64,000 nucleotides of DNA from Antedon mediterranea (lineage: Eukaryota; Echinodermata; Crinoidea; Comatulida; Antedonidae): NCBI RefSeq assembly GCF_964355755.1, contig NC_092672.1, positions 22,748,501 to 22,812,500 of the forward strand, given 5' to 3'. The notes beneath the pieces are model-generated. The model had not been told where the DNA came from, ran no database searches, and saw nothing but the letters and a program-made list of their open reading frames with translations. The position numbers were made by a program, and so were the translations under genes. Shown piece after piece: positions 32,446 through 46,700 of this stretch (position 1 is its first letter; every line of letters begins with the position of its first letter).

Positions 32446-32747
32446 TGTAAGAATTCTAAAGTGAAATTCAATAGAATACTTGTGTATTGTGCTTCTATAT
32501 TTAATAAGTGCATAGACCGTGGACACGTTTTTGTGATATCATAGTTAGGTACTATTCATTGTGAATACTAATAAAAGAAATATACTCTAAAGAGTTAGAC
32601 AGTTGGTGCTATGAATTGATTGAATTCAGACAACTAGAAAGTCAGTCCAGTTATTGTGAATTACCAGATTATTCCATTTTAACCAATAATAATGTAAGTT
32701 TGCAATGTAGATGTTATGTAAGTACAGTAAGAAATACAGTATATTGC
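32446..32747. repeat. Direct repeat copy 1, flanking the 60-bp array
   Basis: Diverged match to 34148-34422. Shared tracts include GAATTCTAAAG, AAGTGCATAGACC, CAGTTGGTGCTA and GTAAGTTTGCA, in the same order. The 60-bp array lies between the two copies. Confidence 0.7.
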
Positions 32748-33064
32748 TGATTTTTCAATTTTATAAATTTGATTAATATTAGTTTATAATTTTGATTATT
32801 AAGAGTAAGAGTTTTAAGGAAGAAGGAAGCTAAAATAAGCTGGTTGAGAATTGAAATGTTTGGATACAAGAGAAGAAAATTAAATGGGTTGTTAAAACAG
32901 GATATGTCATTTTTTTTGTCACCAGTATGTAGATTTAGGAAGACACTTTAATATAGTCTAACTCTATTTCCTTTAACATAACATGTTTGGTAGCCTGATA
33001 AGTTTAGTAGACTTCTTAGTCAATGTAAAGAGTGGCCTACTGTATCTTTTAAGCTGCTTGGTCA

Positions 33065-33855
33065 GTTCTGTAGGTCTGTCAGTCTTTTAAACATGTAACA
33101 GGTTAGATCTAGTACACCAATTGATTCCTGTAGGTCTGTCAGTCTTTTTTAAACATTTAACAGGTTAGATCTGATATACCAATTGGTTTCTGTAGGTCTG
33201 TCAGTCTTTTAAACATGTATAACAGGTTAGATCTGATATACCAATTGATTTCTGTAGGTCTGTCAGTCTTTTAAACATGTATAACAGGTTAGATCTGATA
33301 TACCAATTGGTTTCTGTAGGTCTGTCAGTCTTTTAAACATGTAACAGGTTAGATCTGATATACCAATTGATTTCTGTATGTCTGTCAGTCTTTTTTTTAT
33401 TATGATAACAGGTTAGATCTGATATACCAATTGATTCCTGTATGTCTGTCAGTCTTGTAAACATTTATCACATTAGATCTTATATACCAATTGATTCCTG
33501 TAGGTCTGTCAGTCTTATAAACATTTAACAGGTTAGATCTGATATACCAATTGATTTCTGTAGGTCTGTCAGTCTTTTAAACATTTAACAGGTTAAATCT
33601 GATATACCAATTGATTCCTGTAGGTCTGTCAGTCTTTTAAACATTTAACAGGTTAGATCTGATATATCAATTGATTTCTGTAGGTCTGTTAGTCTTTTAA
33701 ACATTTAACAGGTTAGATCTGATATACCAATTGATTTCTGTAGGTCTGTCAGTCTTTTTTTTTTATTATGATAACAGGTTAGATCTGATATACCAATTGA
33801 TTCCTGTAGGTCTGTCGGTCTTTTTTTATTATGATAACAGGTTAGAGCTGATTTA
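33065..33855. repeat. 60-bp minisatellite, about 13 copies
   Basis: Unit TTGATTTCTGTAGGTCTGTC continues to AGTCTTTTAAACATTTAACAGGTTAGATCTGATATACCAA. Several copies replace the AAACATTTA part with a poly-T tract plus ATTATGA. Confidence 0.95.
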
Positions 33856-33965
33856 CCAAACCTACAGAAATCATTTGGTATATTAGATCTAATGTGTTAA
33901 ATGTTTAAAATACTAAAAGACCTACAAAAATCAATTAATGTACTAGATCTAATGTGTTAAATGTT
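33856..33965. repeat. Inverted copies of the 60-bp unit at the array end
   Basis: Two diverged units in reverse orientation: AACCTACAGAAATCATTTGG, then TTAGATCTAATGTGTTAAAT, then a second AGACCTACAAAAATCAATTA. They are reverse complements of the main array unit. Confidence 0.85.
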
Positions 33966-34147
33966 TTATTATTTTTTCTGTCTAAACTTGCAGTCCTCTA
34001 GTTACCATACTGAGAATTTTCCTCAAGTAGTAATTAAATTAAAATACTATTTATTTTTTTGGCTTAAATAGCAATTATTTGCTAATAAAAACTGGGCTAA
34101 ACTTGTTTCCCTTTAGTACTTTTTAGGGGTTTTATAGAAATTTAATA

Positions 34148-34422
34148 ACAGAATTCTAAAGAAAATTCCACAGAGTATTGTGAATTGTACAAGTGCATAG
34201 ACCATGCAAAAGTTGTTGTGACATCATAGCTAAAGTCAATAAGCATATTATGTGAATGAACACTAAATATGAAAATAGACTGAGGAGTGGTAGGCAGTTG
34301 GTGCTACAAATTGGTTGAATTGGTAAAGTCAGTATTATAAGTTATCAAGATTTCTAGTCCAAGTTGAGTCCATAATTTGTAAGTTTGCACTGTAGTTCAT
34401 ATTAAAGCAAGAAATACTACCC
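34148..34422. repeat. Direct repeat copy 2, flanking the 60-bp array
   Basis: Diverged partner of 32446-32747, same orientation, on the other side of the 60-bp array. Confidence 0.7.
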
Positions 34423-35794
34423 TAACTATTATCAGATTAATTTATTTACAAATCTGATTTGTAATTTACAGTGTAGTATGGAAGGCTGCAATGAGTAGGT
34501 TTGAAAATAAACACTGAAATACTGGATTTGGATCAGAATGCAAACCATTTTTGTAAATGTAAAAATTACACAATTGTGGGATGGTGTTAAGAGTATGGGA
34601 GGGGCATGTGCTTTCACCCCTAATTAGGAATGTCAGAGCCTAAAATCTGGGCAATCCCTAGGCTTTATTGTTTTTTATCCAGTCACCATGCATACAGATT
34701 TATGAAGCCAATTAAATTGGACAGAAAAGTATGAGTCAAATGTAAAATTGTCATATTAAACATTTTTTTGAACGGCAACAGATTCTATGTAAAAGATGCC
34801 GAGATTGAATTCATTTTCTTAATTTTGTTTTTCTCTTTTGTTGGGGCAGTCCCCCTTTTATTGCACATATTATGATAAACAATATGATAAAAGTTATATC
34901 TATCTATCAATGGATATTTATGTTATACATTTTTTACTGCACTTTTAAATTTTGGCCTATAGGCCTATAACACACACAAATTCCTATTAGGGAGTGCATT
35001 AATTGTCTCTTTTATCATAATTAACCTTAAAATGCACATTTAATGTTTTTAAAGTTATACTGTATATATGCATTATTTTTACAAAACGTCAACAATTGCA
35101 GATCTAGTGTCTTTGACCAATATTAAAACCGATGTTGTAATTTCATGAATTAAGTCATAGATTGTATACCTTCCAAAACTCCTAAGCGTCAGAATCATTT
35201 TTTTGTTAGGTCGTTTTCTGACTTAGTGTATTTATTATTATTATCAAGCAAAGTAAGAATGCAGTGGCGCACTCTCCGCATCTCATTCGTAACGATTTGT
35301 ACAGAGGACACCGTCATACAACCGTGGCCCCTAGGCCTACCTATTGTTTAGCTGACAGTCAGTAAGCATAAATAAAAGTGTATATACGTCAAAAATGGAA
35401 CGCCTTGGTTACCTACAGATCATCATCATAGAGGATATGTTAATAATAATATAGTACACTAACTGTGGTAACTGTGTACTGTAGTATACATTATAGCAAC
35501 CTATTTTTTTCAAGGCCATCCACCCAACTGTATCAATACCTATTTATATATTTAATTTCTTCAACAAATTGATGTAAATAAATATTGAGCTATAATAAGC
35601 ATTAAATTTTGCGCTTTTTTCGGGGCTTCCCCTAGATGTACGTTCACAATGAACTTGAACGCAACGCAATAAAAACTAAATACTGAGTGAATGAAATCGG
35701 CAACAAAATGTTATATCGTCCTGCAATTAGTCATGTGTGTTTATTGGAGGGGAAAAGTATGATTGTTTTGCTCATTGGTAGCATGCTACTGTAC
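34423..35794. other. Non-coding stretch
   Basis: No exons or repeat boundaries recognised. Confidence 0.35.
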
Positions 35795-36126
35795 ATATGA
35801 GAGTGTCTTTTCCTGCAAATTAGAGGTGCCATTTATCATGAATTTTATGTGCGAGAGTACCATTTCCAGCCATCTAGGGTGTCATTTAACATTTTAAGTT
35901 CGCTTCGCCATAGGTCCTGTCGACGGCCCTGGACAAGCACCTTTTTCCACCATGTGCAAACGCTAACTTGCTCGAAGCGCCCTGTTGTGACGGAAATTGG
36001 GGAAAATGTCACCCTTTAGTAGGCTAGTACCTCAACTCATCCCCAACCAAGGTAGGGCTGAGTTAGTGTGGACTCTCTACAGTTGCGCCCCCTCCCCCCT
36101 TTCACAAAATCCTCGATCCGCCCCTG
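35795..36126. repeat. Dispersed repeat, copy 1 of a pair (other at 54031)
   Basis: Shared tracts with 54031-54220 include AGGTGCCATTTATCAT, TTTTATGTGCGAGA, GTGTCATTTAACA and GATCCGCCC. It ends in a C-rich tract. It is probably a transposon end; the class is not identified. Confidence 0.65.
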
Positions 36127-36299
36127 GAATGCATTAATTAATTTATTAATAGTAAAAGCCAAAGTTGTTTTTCGAAATGCTTATTGGCTGATTCAGCAGC
36201 TGGTTATTTAATGTATACGTTTTAGTTTTACTTTGTTGTTTGTAGGTATAGTAATCATTTTGACATACTGTATATCATTTATTTGAATGGGTACATACA

Positions 36300-36385
36300 G
36301 CACAACTTCATTAACTGTATTAATAGTTCATAGTACACAACTGTATTAATAGTTCATAGTACACAACTGTATTAATAATTCATAT
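36300..36385. repeat. Short tandem repeat, about 30-bp unit, three copies
   Basis: AACTGTATTAATAGTTCATAGTACAC repeated with small changes. Confidence 0.85.
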
Positions 36386-37108
36386 GATCATTTTCTTTGG
36401 TTTTGCCTGTAAACATTCAGTTGGTTTGGTTTTGTCTTGTCTCTGATTATTAACTACTAATGCCTTGTTTAATAATGGATTTATTCAATACCTAATTACA
36501 TAGAGTAAGAAAATTACTGTTACCATCTTTTTTTATTTTATAATTGCATTATACTGTATTTGGTTTTATAGTCAAACCTGTTTCAAGATCATTATTCATC
36601 ATGCATACAGATTTACGAAATGTAAAATTGTCTTAATAAAAATGCTAAAGTAATTTTTGTGTATTTCTTGAAACACATAAAACGGTTATGTTTTTTAAAG
36701 AAACCTATGTTGGATCGCATTGTACTTTATTTCCTTGCGCCTGTTTTAAACTGTACATGAGACAGTATGCGTTTGTAGTTCTAATCAACTATATGATAAA
36801 ACAAGGACAACCTATGGTGTAAATTTTACAGAATATATTGAATTGCCCTGGTTATCAGATAAAAGTGTTGGTCTTTTGTACAACAATTTGCATTCAAGTA
36901 TTAATATAGAAAAAGCATTATATATTTTAGATTTGTTTGTATTTCAGCATTACCTACTTGTAGAGCTAGAGTTAATATATTATTAATTGATAGAGGACGT
37001 ATTGGTTACGTTGAGGAAAGTGTTGATAGATGAGACATTGGATTTACTCAACATCATGTTCAGTACTTTTAGTCCTAGTACTGTATTTATATTGATTACT
37101 GTCAAAAT

Positions 37109-37500
37109 TAGTGGAAGGGATAGTATTTAGGTTGAGTTTAAAGCCACAATCTACAGATGATCCCAATGATTGCTTCATTCTTTGCCATTGTGATGAGCTG
37201 TCAAATTAGAGGAAGGGATAGTATTTAGGTTGAGTTTAAAGCCACAATCTGCAGATGATCCCAATGATTGCTTCATTCTTTGCCATTGTGATGAGCTGTC
37301 AAAATTAGAGGAAGGGAAAGTATTTAGGTTGAGTTTAAAGCCACAATCTGCAGATGATCCCAATGATTGCTTCATTCTTTGCCATTGTGATGAGCTGTCA
37401 AAATTAGAGGAAGGGAAAGTATTTAGGTTGAGTTTAAAGCCACAATCTGCAGATGATCCCAATGATTGCTTCATTCTTTGCCATTGTGATGAGCTGTCAC
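37109..37500. repeat. 99-bp tandem repeat, four copies, before the ankyrin gene
   Basis: The unit includes GAGTTTAAAGCCACAATCTG and ATTGTGATGAGCTGTC. A 99-nt period leaves ORFs open on both strands. The plus-strand reading LKPQSADDPNDCFILCHCDE recurs, but the first junction lost a base and meets a stop. No splice signals frame it, so coding is doubtful. Confidence 0.9.
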
Positions 37501-37704
37501 ACAAGTTTCTTTTTATCATTAAGTATCTACCACTAGTATTCAAATAACTCATAATATTATCATCATGTTTTTATGTCTGTGAAAAGAAGCTGTGTATTTA
37601 TTAATGCAGTTTACTTTAATATAAAATATTTTTATTTGAATTGAAAAATTGTTTTTTTTATAACTTAAATAAGCATTATACATTGTTTTTGTATTTTCTT
37701 TCAG

Positions 37705-40700
37705 TTTAGCAATACAATGGTTCTCCATGGAAGGCTGGTTAATCTTTGTGCAAAAAATGGTCTTGAGGTAGGCAAGTTTACACTGTTTTAGGATAATAGC
37801 ATTTATTTAGTATAATAGTATTTATATTTAAGTGTGTATGTATTATTTTTCACTGTAAACTTGTTGCACATCTCATTGAGACTGTGCCTCTGATTTAAAA
37901 GAGATACAATAAAAGTTCAGTTCAGTTCAGCATTTAACCAGCAACAATTATAGCAATGCTATCACAAACAACTTAATAAATTGTTCTATTAGCTTATGAT
38001 CTGGAATCAAAAGAGAACTAAAACAAGTAACTAAATAAATTAAATAGTGACAACAAATTACAGTAATACAATGAACAAAATAATCACTGTAGTGCTTCTA
38101 TGCTGTTGGCTCATTTGATGTGATTGTTTTGCTTTAATTATTTTACCAGCATAATACATCAACACATTAACATACAATACAACATAGAGATGAAAAATGC
38201 TGGGCAGGGGCAACTTAAGTAAAATACATTGCTGTAAATCAAGTCAGCCAGCTACCCCTCATACAAAAATAAATATAAACAAAATAATTAAATACAAATT
38301 TCATTAACATTTTTCTATAAAAATATGTCTACAAAATTAATGTAAATACAAAATTTAAGACAAGAAGAAAAAAAACTTATTTATTTGGGCAATCTAATAT
38401 ATTATGATAATATTATAATATAATGGCTGTAATTTAATACAACATGGAATGTATTTTGTTGTCTATGTTTACTATAGTATATGTATTTTTAAGAAAAATG
38501 TAACTGAATGCATATTGATCTATATGTTTTATTTCATAGATTGCAGGGGAAAAAACTGCTGAAGAAATTTGCCATTTCATTGTTAGCAACAATGCTGTCA
38601 ACATCCAAGACCAGGTATACATCAATTTGTTTTCCTTTGTAATGAATTTGATAATACAACATTAAATTACTTGACACTAATTAAAGTACATCAATAATTG
38701 TTCTCTGGTTGCATATTTGCAGTTAACATTCACACTGATTGTTAAAAGCATCATACTTTTTTTTTCTCAACATAATTGTTTCATCTCTTAAGCAGTTTTA
38801 GTGTTAAAAAGTATATTGTGTGTTTATATCTTATCTTAGCTGTATGTTAGATGGTTTGTATATTGTGTGTTTATATCTTACCTTAGCTGTATGTTAGATG
38901 GTTTGTCAATATAATTTAGTACATTAGTCTTTCAGTACAATTTGCTTAGACAATTTGATTGGCTAATACCGGATTTGAATAATGGCTTGGTAACTCAATC
39001 CCCTGTAATTGTAATTAATTTGAGAATCTGAACAATGATATAATTATTCATCTGTTGGACAAATAACTAAATAAACTTTTATTAACATAGAGTAGTAGAA
39101 ATATATACTTTTCATTTATTAAACTTTATCACTGAAAAAAAAATACAAGGCACAAGGCAGTGAAAAATAAGTGATGAACAGGTGGCAATCACATCTATCC
39201 ACGTTTAACCTTTGAACAGATAACAAAACATAAAAACACAAACATATAGGCCCTTAAATAATTTCTTACCCTACTACATGTACCAATTTAACTCAGCACC
39301 ATTTTTATTCAAGTTAAACACAGTGAAATTCTTTGGTTTAATGAAAAATATTTCCAGGAAAAATGTATAAATACATTAATTATTATATTCCAAGTTTCCT
39401 GGACTTTCTGCATTCTCACTCATGATGACGATCAAAGTATACTGAGAGAAACGTCGAGAAACTCAACAGTTCTTTTCAGAACTAATATACGTAGTGTACC
39501 GCAAACTTTATATCAACATTCGATTTCGCCATGCAAACCTTCAAACAATATTACATTAATTATGTTGTTACAATTCATGATAAAAGTACAATTGGGCCCA
39601 AAACGATTGAACTGAATGTGATTTTGTGCGTCCCGAAAAACCCAGCCGAAGCATGTGATTGGTCAGTCATTTTTCTGTCATGATATAATATTTATAACCA
39701 TCATCTCTCAACAATCTCTCGATCTCACGCTCAGCAGTGACTTTGACATCGGACACTCAGTATATTCGATCGATTTAAACATGGTCAATAGAAGTAAAAT
39801 GATCAAAAAATCTGCTATAATTGATAATTAATTGCACGATTTTGGAAGTAGGGCCTTTGTTTTTTAAGGTGGGGTGTTCGCTGGTAAAAGGGGGTTCGCG
39901 CAAAAGGTGGGGGGGGGGGGGGGTGGTTCGCCCGAACCCCAAAAAACCCTCTGGCTACGGGCCTGGATATAAGTAGGCTACGAAAGTTGTTATTTGATCA
40001 TTTTGTTCCAAAATAAACAAGATGTTTTTGTCATGATTTATTGTGATACAGATGTTAAAGCACCGCTCACTCTGTCACCCACTTGATAAACTAATAACGG
40101 TTTCCTCCTATGTGTATCGTTCAGATAATAATATAATATATATTTATGTGACATACTGTTCTTTACTATTATATTATTTGCATCTTACGTTTTTATGATT
40201 AGTACCAATTGTTGTAAAGTGTTTACATCATTACAGGAGAATTAATGTACATTTCGTTTACAAATAATTAAATATATTGAGTAACTTTTCATTACCCTGG
40301 AAGTGATATTTTTGGCGTACATAATTTACAGACCACAATAAAACATCACAGAATCAAGATGCATACTCATCAGTCATATGCATAGGTGTCACCCGGGCTT
40401 CAATTTCCAGAGGCGTTGGCCATGTTTTCGTTTCAAAGACGTTTATATTATCCTCATCCTGTAGATACTGAAATTGTTACATATACTCAAAGTGCAGTCG
40501 TTTCAGTACATATTAGACAATGGGCTGTTCTGAATGATTTTAATCTTCATGTTTCATGTTTTTGAGGGACAATACATCTTTAAAGTATCTCAATTATAAA
40601 TACAGAACATGGGATAATTTAACTATACTTCATTCTAATACTATTGACAAAAAATGAATATTATGGATAATCATTAAACTGGACTGACAATACTGAAAAA

Positions 40701-43700
40701 TAAAAATTGTTATATTTTTTTTAGCTCTAATCTCTAAAATGTTATATTAATCCTCAAAAGACAGTAAAAATAATGGCAGTATGAATTGTATTTTCACTTT
40801 AAATCAACTTTTAGACAATTACAAAGCTGTATTTTGTATGGAGACAATTAAATGGTTATGGTAATTTTCAACATTTTAGTGATTTACTAAAATGTATGCT
40901 TGGTTACATAATATAGGCTACAAAATGTTTATTATGTTATAAAAATAATAATTCAGTTGTTTGATGGAAAATAAGTTTGTTAAGATGAATTGACCAGAAC
41001 ATAGGATAGCTCAGTCACTTTGCAGGTTTAACACAATTCTAACATTTTAATGTTTTAATATTTCAATAGGATGGTAAATCAGCATTGGCTTGGGCTGCAT
41101 TATATGGTAATTTAAACATATGCCAAATATTGGTGGGTGCTGGAGCTAAAGTGAACCTCCAAAATAAAGTAAGTCATTTTATATTATTTAACATTTCAAA
41201 CAAGTAAAAGTGAATGTAATACTAATTCACTGCATATTTTGACAGAGCCTACATTATTGTAAGAATAGGCAGAGTAGTATCAATAGTAACATGTTTACTA
41301 TTCCCTGATATGTATAACTACAGATATCAAAATGATTACAAGTCTGTACATTAAAACTATAGTTTAAAAAAATTACACTATTTGTTGTATTTAAACATTT
41401 GTTCTACCAAACATACTGTAGTTGTGCAAGGAATGTTTATATAGCAATGTATGAATTTAATTATTAAACATTTAAATGTCTCCAAATAATAAGAGGAAAG
41501 ATATGATTCAAGGTTTATGTCTTTATTGGTCATCAGGGAAACAATACTAATTCAATTAAAGTATGCAATTGAGGAAAGATAAACAAAGTAATTAAATATA
41601 TGTAATAGTAATACCTGTACCTTGATTTTACTTTTAGATCTAAAATATTTTATTCTTAAAATCTATTTTTTAATATCTATTTTTTAATTGAGCACTTTAT
41701 ACCTTAGAAACTTAGACTGGGCAAATTTTATACACAAATAGTTTTTTTTTATAGATTATTTTTGGGCAGCAGAAACGTCGCAAAATTAAATAACCTATTA
41801 AAAATAACGGATTAAAAACACTCAATCCATTGCATGTTTTAACCGATTATTTCATGTTTTAACCGATTATTGTGGAGCAGTTTTGAGCTGCAACACAAAT
41901 AGCGATTATTGACCACACTTTGTCCTCTAGAGTATGGCAAGCCTCACTCACAGAGCATGCTGTTTATTTGCGCGATCGACGACGATCAACAAAACAATGA
42001 TGTGGACCGAACATTTGATTGTTATTATTTTGTGGGGGAAAATTATACCGAGAGGATTCTGCATTACAAGTACACCGTTACATATCCCACCCAGTCCAGG
42101 CTAACAGTGTTTTGCATGTCCTTTTTTAGGCCTGTTGTTTTCGGTAGAAATTATATCTCAGCTACTAGGCTTAAGGCTAGGCAGAGTAGAACCAACAACG
42201 AAACAAACTTTCTCGCCGACATGCCCTTATTAATACATCATTATTCTGTTGTATGTGGTACGGTAGTAGGCCTAGATGTTTATTTTACAAATAATATAGC
42301 TTTACGTAAGAGTTCAATTTTTACTTTTTAATCCTACATGTGAGAGTTTTAGGCAGCGATACTGTAGGATGTAAACAAACCAACTCTCATCGGCCTTCCA
42401 TAACTTGAACTGCGTTGTGGGAATTGATGACATGATTGATAAAAAGCGATTACCAGATAACCGATTAACGTTGGAGAACATTTTCAGTTACAATGCAATC
42501 AATTCTGTGGTTTGTGGTACTTAGGAAAAATCGATTATTTTAATTTTTTCAGCAAAAACAGACCCTAAAAAATTTACAATTTGTTGCTGATGCACTATAG
42601 TATATTACAAACAAAATTTACCTCTCTTGATAATCAGAGGAGTTTCTTGATATTTCATGTTTTTCCGTAAAAAAAAAAAAAGATTTCTGATTTTTTGGAT
42701 AATTCAAAAAATGTCCTGACAATGTATATTTCTACTACTAGTATGAGAATAGATATAGATAAGATAATAGAAAACAAGAATATTGACTTTTAAGATATTT
42801 ATAGTAAACTACTTTACTTAATAGGGCCCGGGACAATACAGTCATTCAGCGTTTGGGTAACAAACTCGCATGATGAATATACATGTGGTAAATTCTTACC
42901 AGAGGGGTACATGTACATCAAATGGAATTTCACAACAGTCGTTCGGTGTTCGGGCAACAAACTCGCATGATGAATATACACGTGGTATGCCAGAGTGCGT
43001 GAAATTGTAATTATTTCTACTTATTTGTCTATATTACACGAAAATAACGTTTAAATCCTGTTTAAAAAAATTGTTTTCATTCAGTTTGCCGACGACATTT
43101 TTTTTTGGCTTTGATATGAAATATGAATCAATATCTTTACGATTGACGATTTAGAGACGCTTATCAGCATGTTAACGCAGGTTTCAATCGTGACTTGATT
43201 CGTGTTAATGCAAATTGGCGTGAAGATAGTAGGTAATGCAACGATACGATTTACTGTCACTCTCGCTTGCGATCAAAATAGGCATAGCATCAGGTAAATT
43301 TCGGTTAGTTGTACATTTTGCCAGAGACATGATTATTGTATGCGTTTGTGTCGTTTGGAATAATTTGTTGATCACAGCCATGAACTTTTATTGACCCAAA
43401 TCAATGCACATGTTTACCAACCGCTGAACGAGCACATTGTTTGTGTTACGCATTCATCGTCCTCCATTTGTTTTTGGTTAATTCGTGTACCCCAAAAATG
43501 ACAGTTCGTCGTTATCGAGTCAGTATTAGGCCTAACGTTTATTTTCCAATAAATACATTTTCCAAATATCGAAAGCGCATTTATATCAATAAAACATCAA
43601 TTAGTTAGTTTTATAGAATAATACATCCACTGTAAAAAAACCTTGTTTGTGGGTTTCCGGCCGTTGTGTGCATAAACTTGTATACGCAGATATTTATATA

Positions 43701-46700
43701 CTTTCTTTGCAAGTATGCCACTGTTTTAAAAGTCTAGATTTCCAAATAAATTTTTATTAATAATTCATTTTTTGTACTGTAGTATGTATTTAAGTGTATG
43801 TTAAGTAATAATTCATGTTTTGACCTAAACAATGATAAGCTAGGCCTAGTCTTAGATTTGTTGGTTCTGTGAAATGATACCAAGGTTGGTTAACAACATA
43901 GGCGGTAATACGCATTTTCTATGTATTGTTTCACCATACAAAAAAACAAGCAATACAGACGGGTTTTAATCACACATACCCCTTTCACACCAAAAGCAAA
44001 ACTCCAGAGACACACCGGAGTTGACGCCCCGGTGTTTTGGTATGAAAGGTAAAATCAAGCAACTTTAAGTTTAAAACTGTGGAACATTCTCCGGAGAGCG
44101 AACTGTGAAAGGTACTGTACCAACATAAAACTCTGCGGGGACACCCCGGTGTTTTTAGGTCAAAAGGTCATTCTCACACGATCACTCATTGAATTAGTAT
44201 TATTTCAAAATACTTTATTTTAATATTTGTAAAAAATATATAGCGGGTCTAGAAAATAATAAGTAGTATCAATAAAACATTATATAACTTCTGAGACTTT
44301 TGAAAATAATTATTAAATTAAAAATATTGTCAATTAAAATGATTCTAATGATTTTCGCTATGTAAACAAACAAAATAGAGGGCGACATTTACAATTTCAT
44401 TTTATAAACCTTGGGGTTGCTAGGTTGGTGTGAAAGGGATATCTCCAGAGTTTCTCGATATTTTGAATGGTCATAAACCCCGAGGTGTCTCCGGATATTA
44501 CTCAGGAGTTTTGGTGTCAAAGGGGTATAAGTTGGCAACACAATTTAAGCCTGACATACTTATATATTTACATTTTTTAATAGCAGCCTTTATGGTTTGT
44601 ATTTATTTTTTTCAAATTTTATAGCAACTTCTGTAGTTTGGCCATGCTATCCCTCCCTATATATAGGCCTAGCCTATATCAACTTCTGTAGTTTGGCCAT
44701 GCTATCCCTCCCTATATATATCAACTTCTGTAGTTTGGCCATGTTATCCCTCCCTATATATATCAACTTCTGTAGTTTGGCCATGTTATCCCTCCCTATA
44801 TATCAACTTCTGTAGTTTGGCCATGCTATCCCTCTCTATATATATCAACATCTGTAGCTTTGACCTTGGCCATGTTATCCCTCCCTATATATATCAACTT
44901 CTGTAGTTTGGTTATGCTATCCCTCCCTACTGTATATACTGTATATTTCCAAGTTGTGAAGTCTGTACATTTTGCAAATTGTACACTGAATCATTAATAC
45001 AATAAAAAATAATTACCGTATTTATTTGAATAAATCTCCCTCTCCCTCATCCTGAATAAACATTCCAAATAGAACATTGTTTGAAAACTACCCCCATCCT
45101 ATGCATACACACAATATTGTATTGTAACTCATTTTTATTTGTAGTAAAATTCATTATCTTCCATGATCTACATTTACCAAATACTTTGATCTATTTTTTA
45201 TTGTATTTTTTCACTATTTTATATTAATTGTGTTTTTTTCATATCTAGAGGGTATTTATTTCATTATACAGGCTACCATAAAAGAAATGAATGCCTCTTT
45301 CAAATTAACTCCTCTCTCGCAAACACGCCCTTTTACAAACCATCTCAAACAATAAACACCCTGGGGGTTTTTAACAGTTGTTTGATTTGCTAAAGCATCG
45401 ACTCATCTATGTACAGTATTATGAAACCTGCTGCATGTTCCTTTTTTACTTTTTTAAACTGTACAATAAAGTTATAGGTGCATATTTTATTGGATACCAA
45501 ATAAATTGAATAGTGAGAAAAAATAAATAAAGACCATTTATTTTTTTTTAGAATAAATCGGCATCCTCAATATTTCTCACATTCAAAATCTACTTTGAAT
45601 TATTAATTATTTATTATTATTTATTATTCCAAATTCTTCAATAGACCTACTGTTGCCAACGCTAAAGTTCTTGCAATTAACAGAACTTTTTTTTTTTGGA
45701 TTTTCTAATTGTGTTATATTATTTATGTTTTATTTGTTTTGTTTTGAGGAGCCTATTCACCACAAGCTTTGCTTTCTTTTAGGCTCCTCCACTTTATATT
45801 TACAGTATATATTTGTAAAGTGAAATAAATAAATGAAATGAAAATGAAATGAACTTTCCACTTCAATTTTTTATTCATAATACAACATTTTTTTAAATCA
45901 AATGTTGTACAGTAAATGCGAGGAAAAAACAGTTTCTATTTGTTAGCTAAAATTTAAAACCCAGTGTGAGTTTGAAAGCAAAGGCTTGTTTTGTGTACTT
46001 AATATAAACTAATGTAGAAATATTACAGTGGTTCAATCATGGAGTTAAATTTGTTCTAGAATAGTATTTCTGGAGTTTATTAAATCATCAAGTAATTTGA
46101 TAAACATTTAACAATAACAATTTATTAACTAGAATTTAATTCGTCACTTTGACGAATTATAGGTGATCATTTTTATCATTTTAATGAAATTAATTTTTTT
46201 TAAACATGTACGTACGTTAACATACGATAGGAAAATGTTGATGTATGCCATCCTATTATACGCTTATAGTGCTGAGTTATGCCTATTATATGCCATATAC
46301 AATGTACAGTATATACTGTATATCTATATACAGTGTAGCATAGGTGAAATTATGGGACACACATCAAGTTCAAATTTTTTGGTATGATGGAATTATCAAA
46401 ATAAACTCGAAGATGACAATTTCGAAAGATAATGAATTGAGCAAATAAATATAAGGATTGGAAGAGAATTTGACACGTAGAAGCGCAATGCGCGCTCTTT
46501 GAAATTTGTATAACTTCGACTAAAGAAATTTAAAAACTACTTTTTAACTTCAACTGGCCATATGATAACATCACAACATCCGATAGGCTTAATTTTGATA
46601 TGAATTCATATCTACATTTCATCAGCTTTCATAATAAATTATAATCTTCAAGGTCACCTTTAATTCTGAGGAGCTATAAGATATTCAAATGTATGGTGTA

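Noticed and set aside
37175-37552. 125- and 105-codon ORFs on opposite strands
   Set aside because: Both come from the 99-bp tandem repeat; no splice sites or family match, and one junction is frameshifted.
46163-46387. 74-codon ORF rich in Tyr/Ile
   Set aside because: It lies inside the inverted-end element at 46161-47712, is AT-driven and shows no domain.
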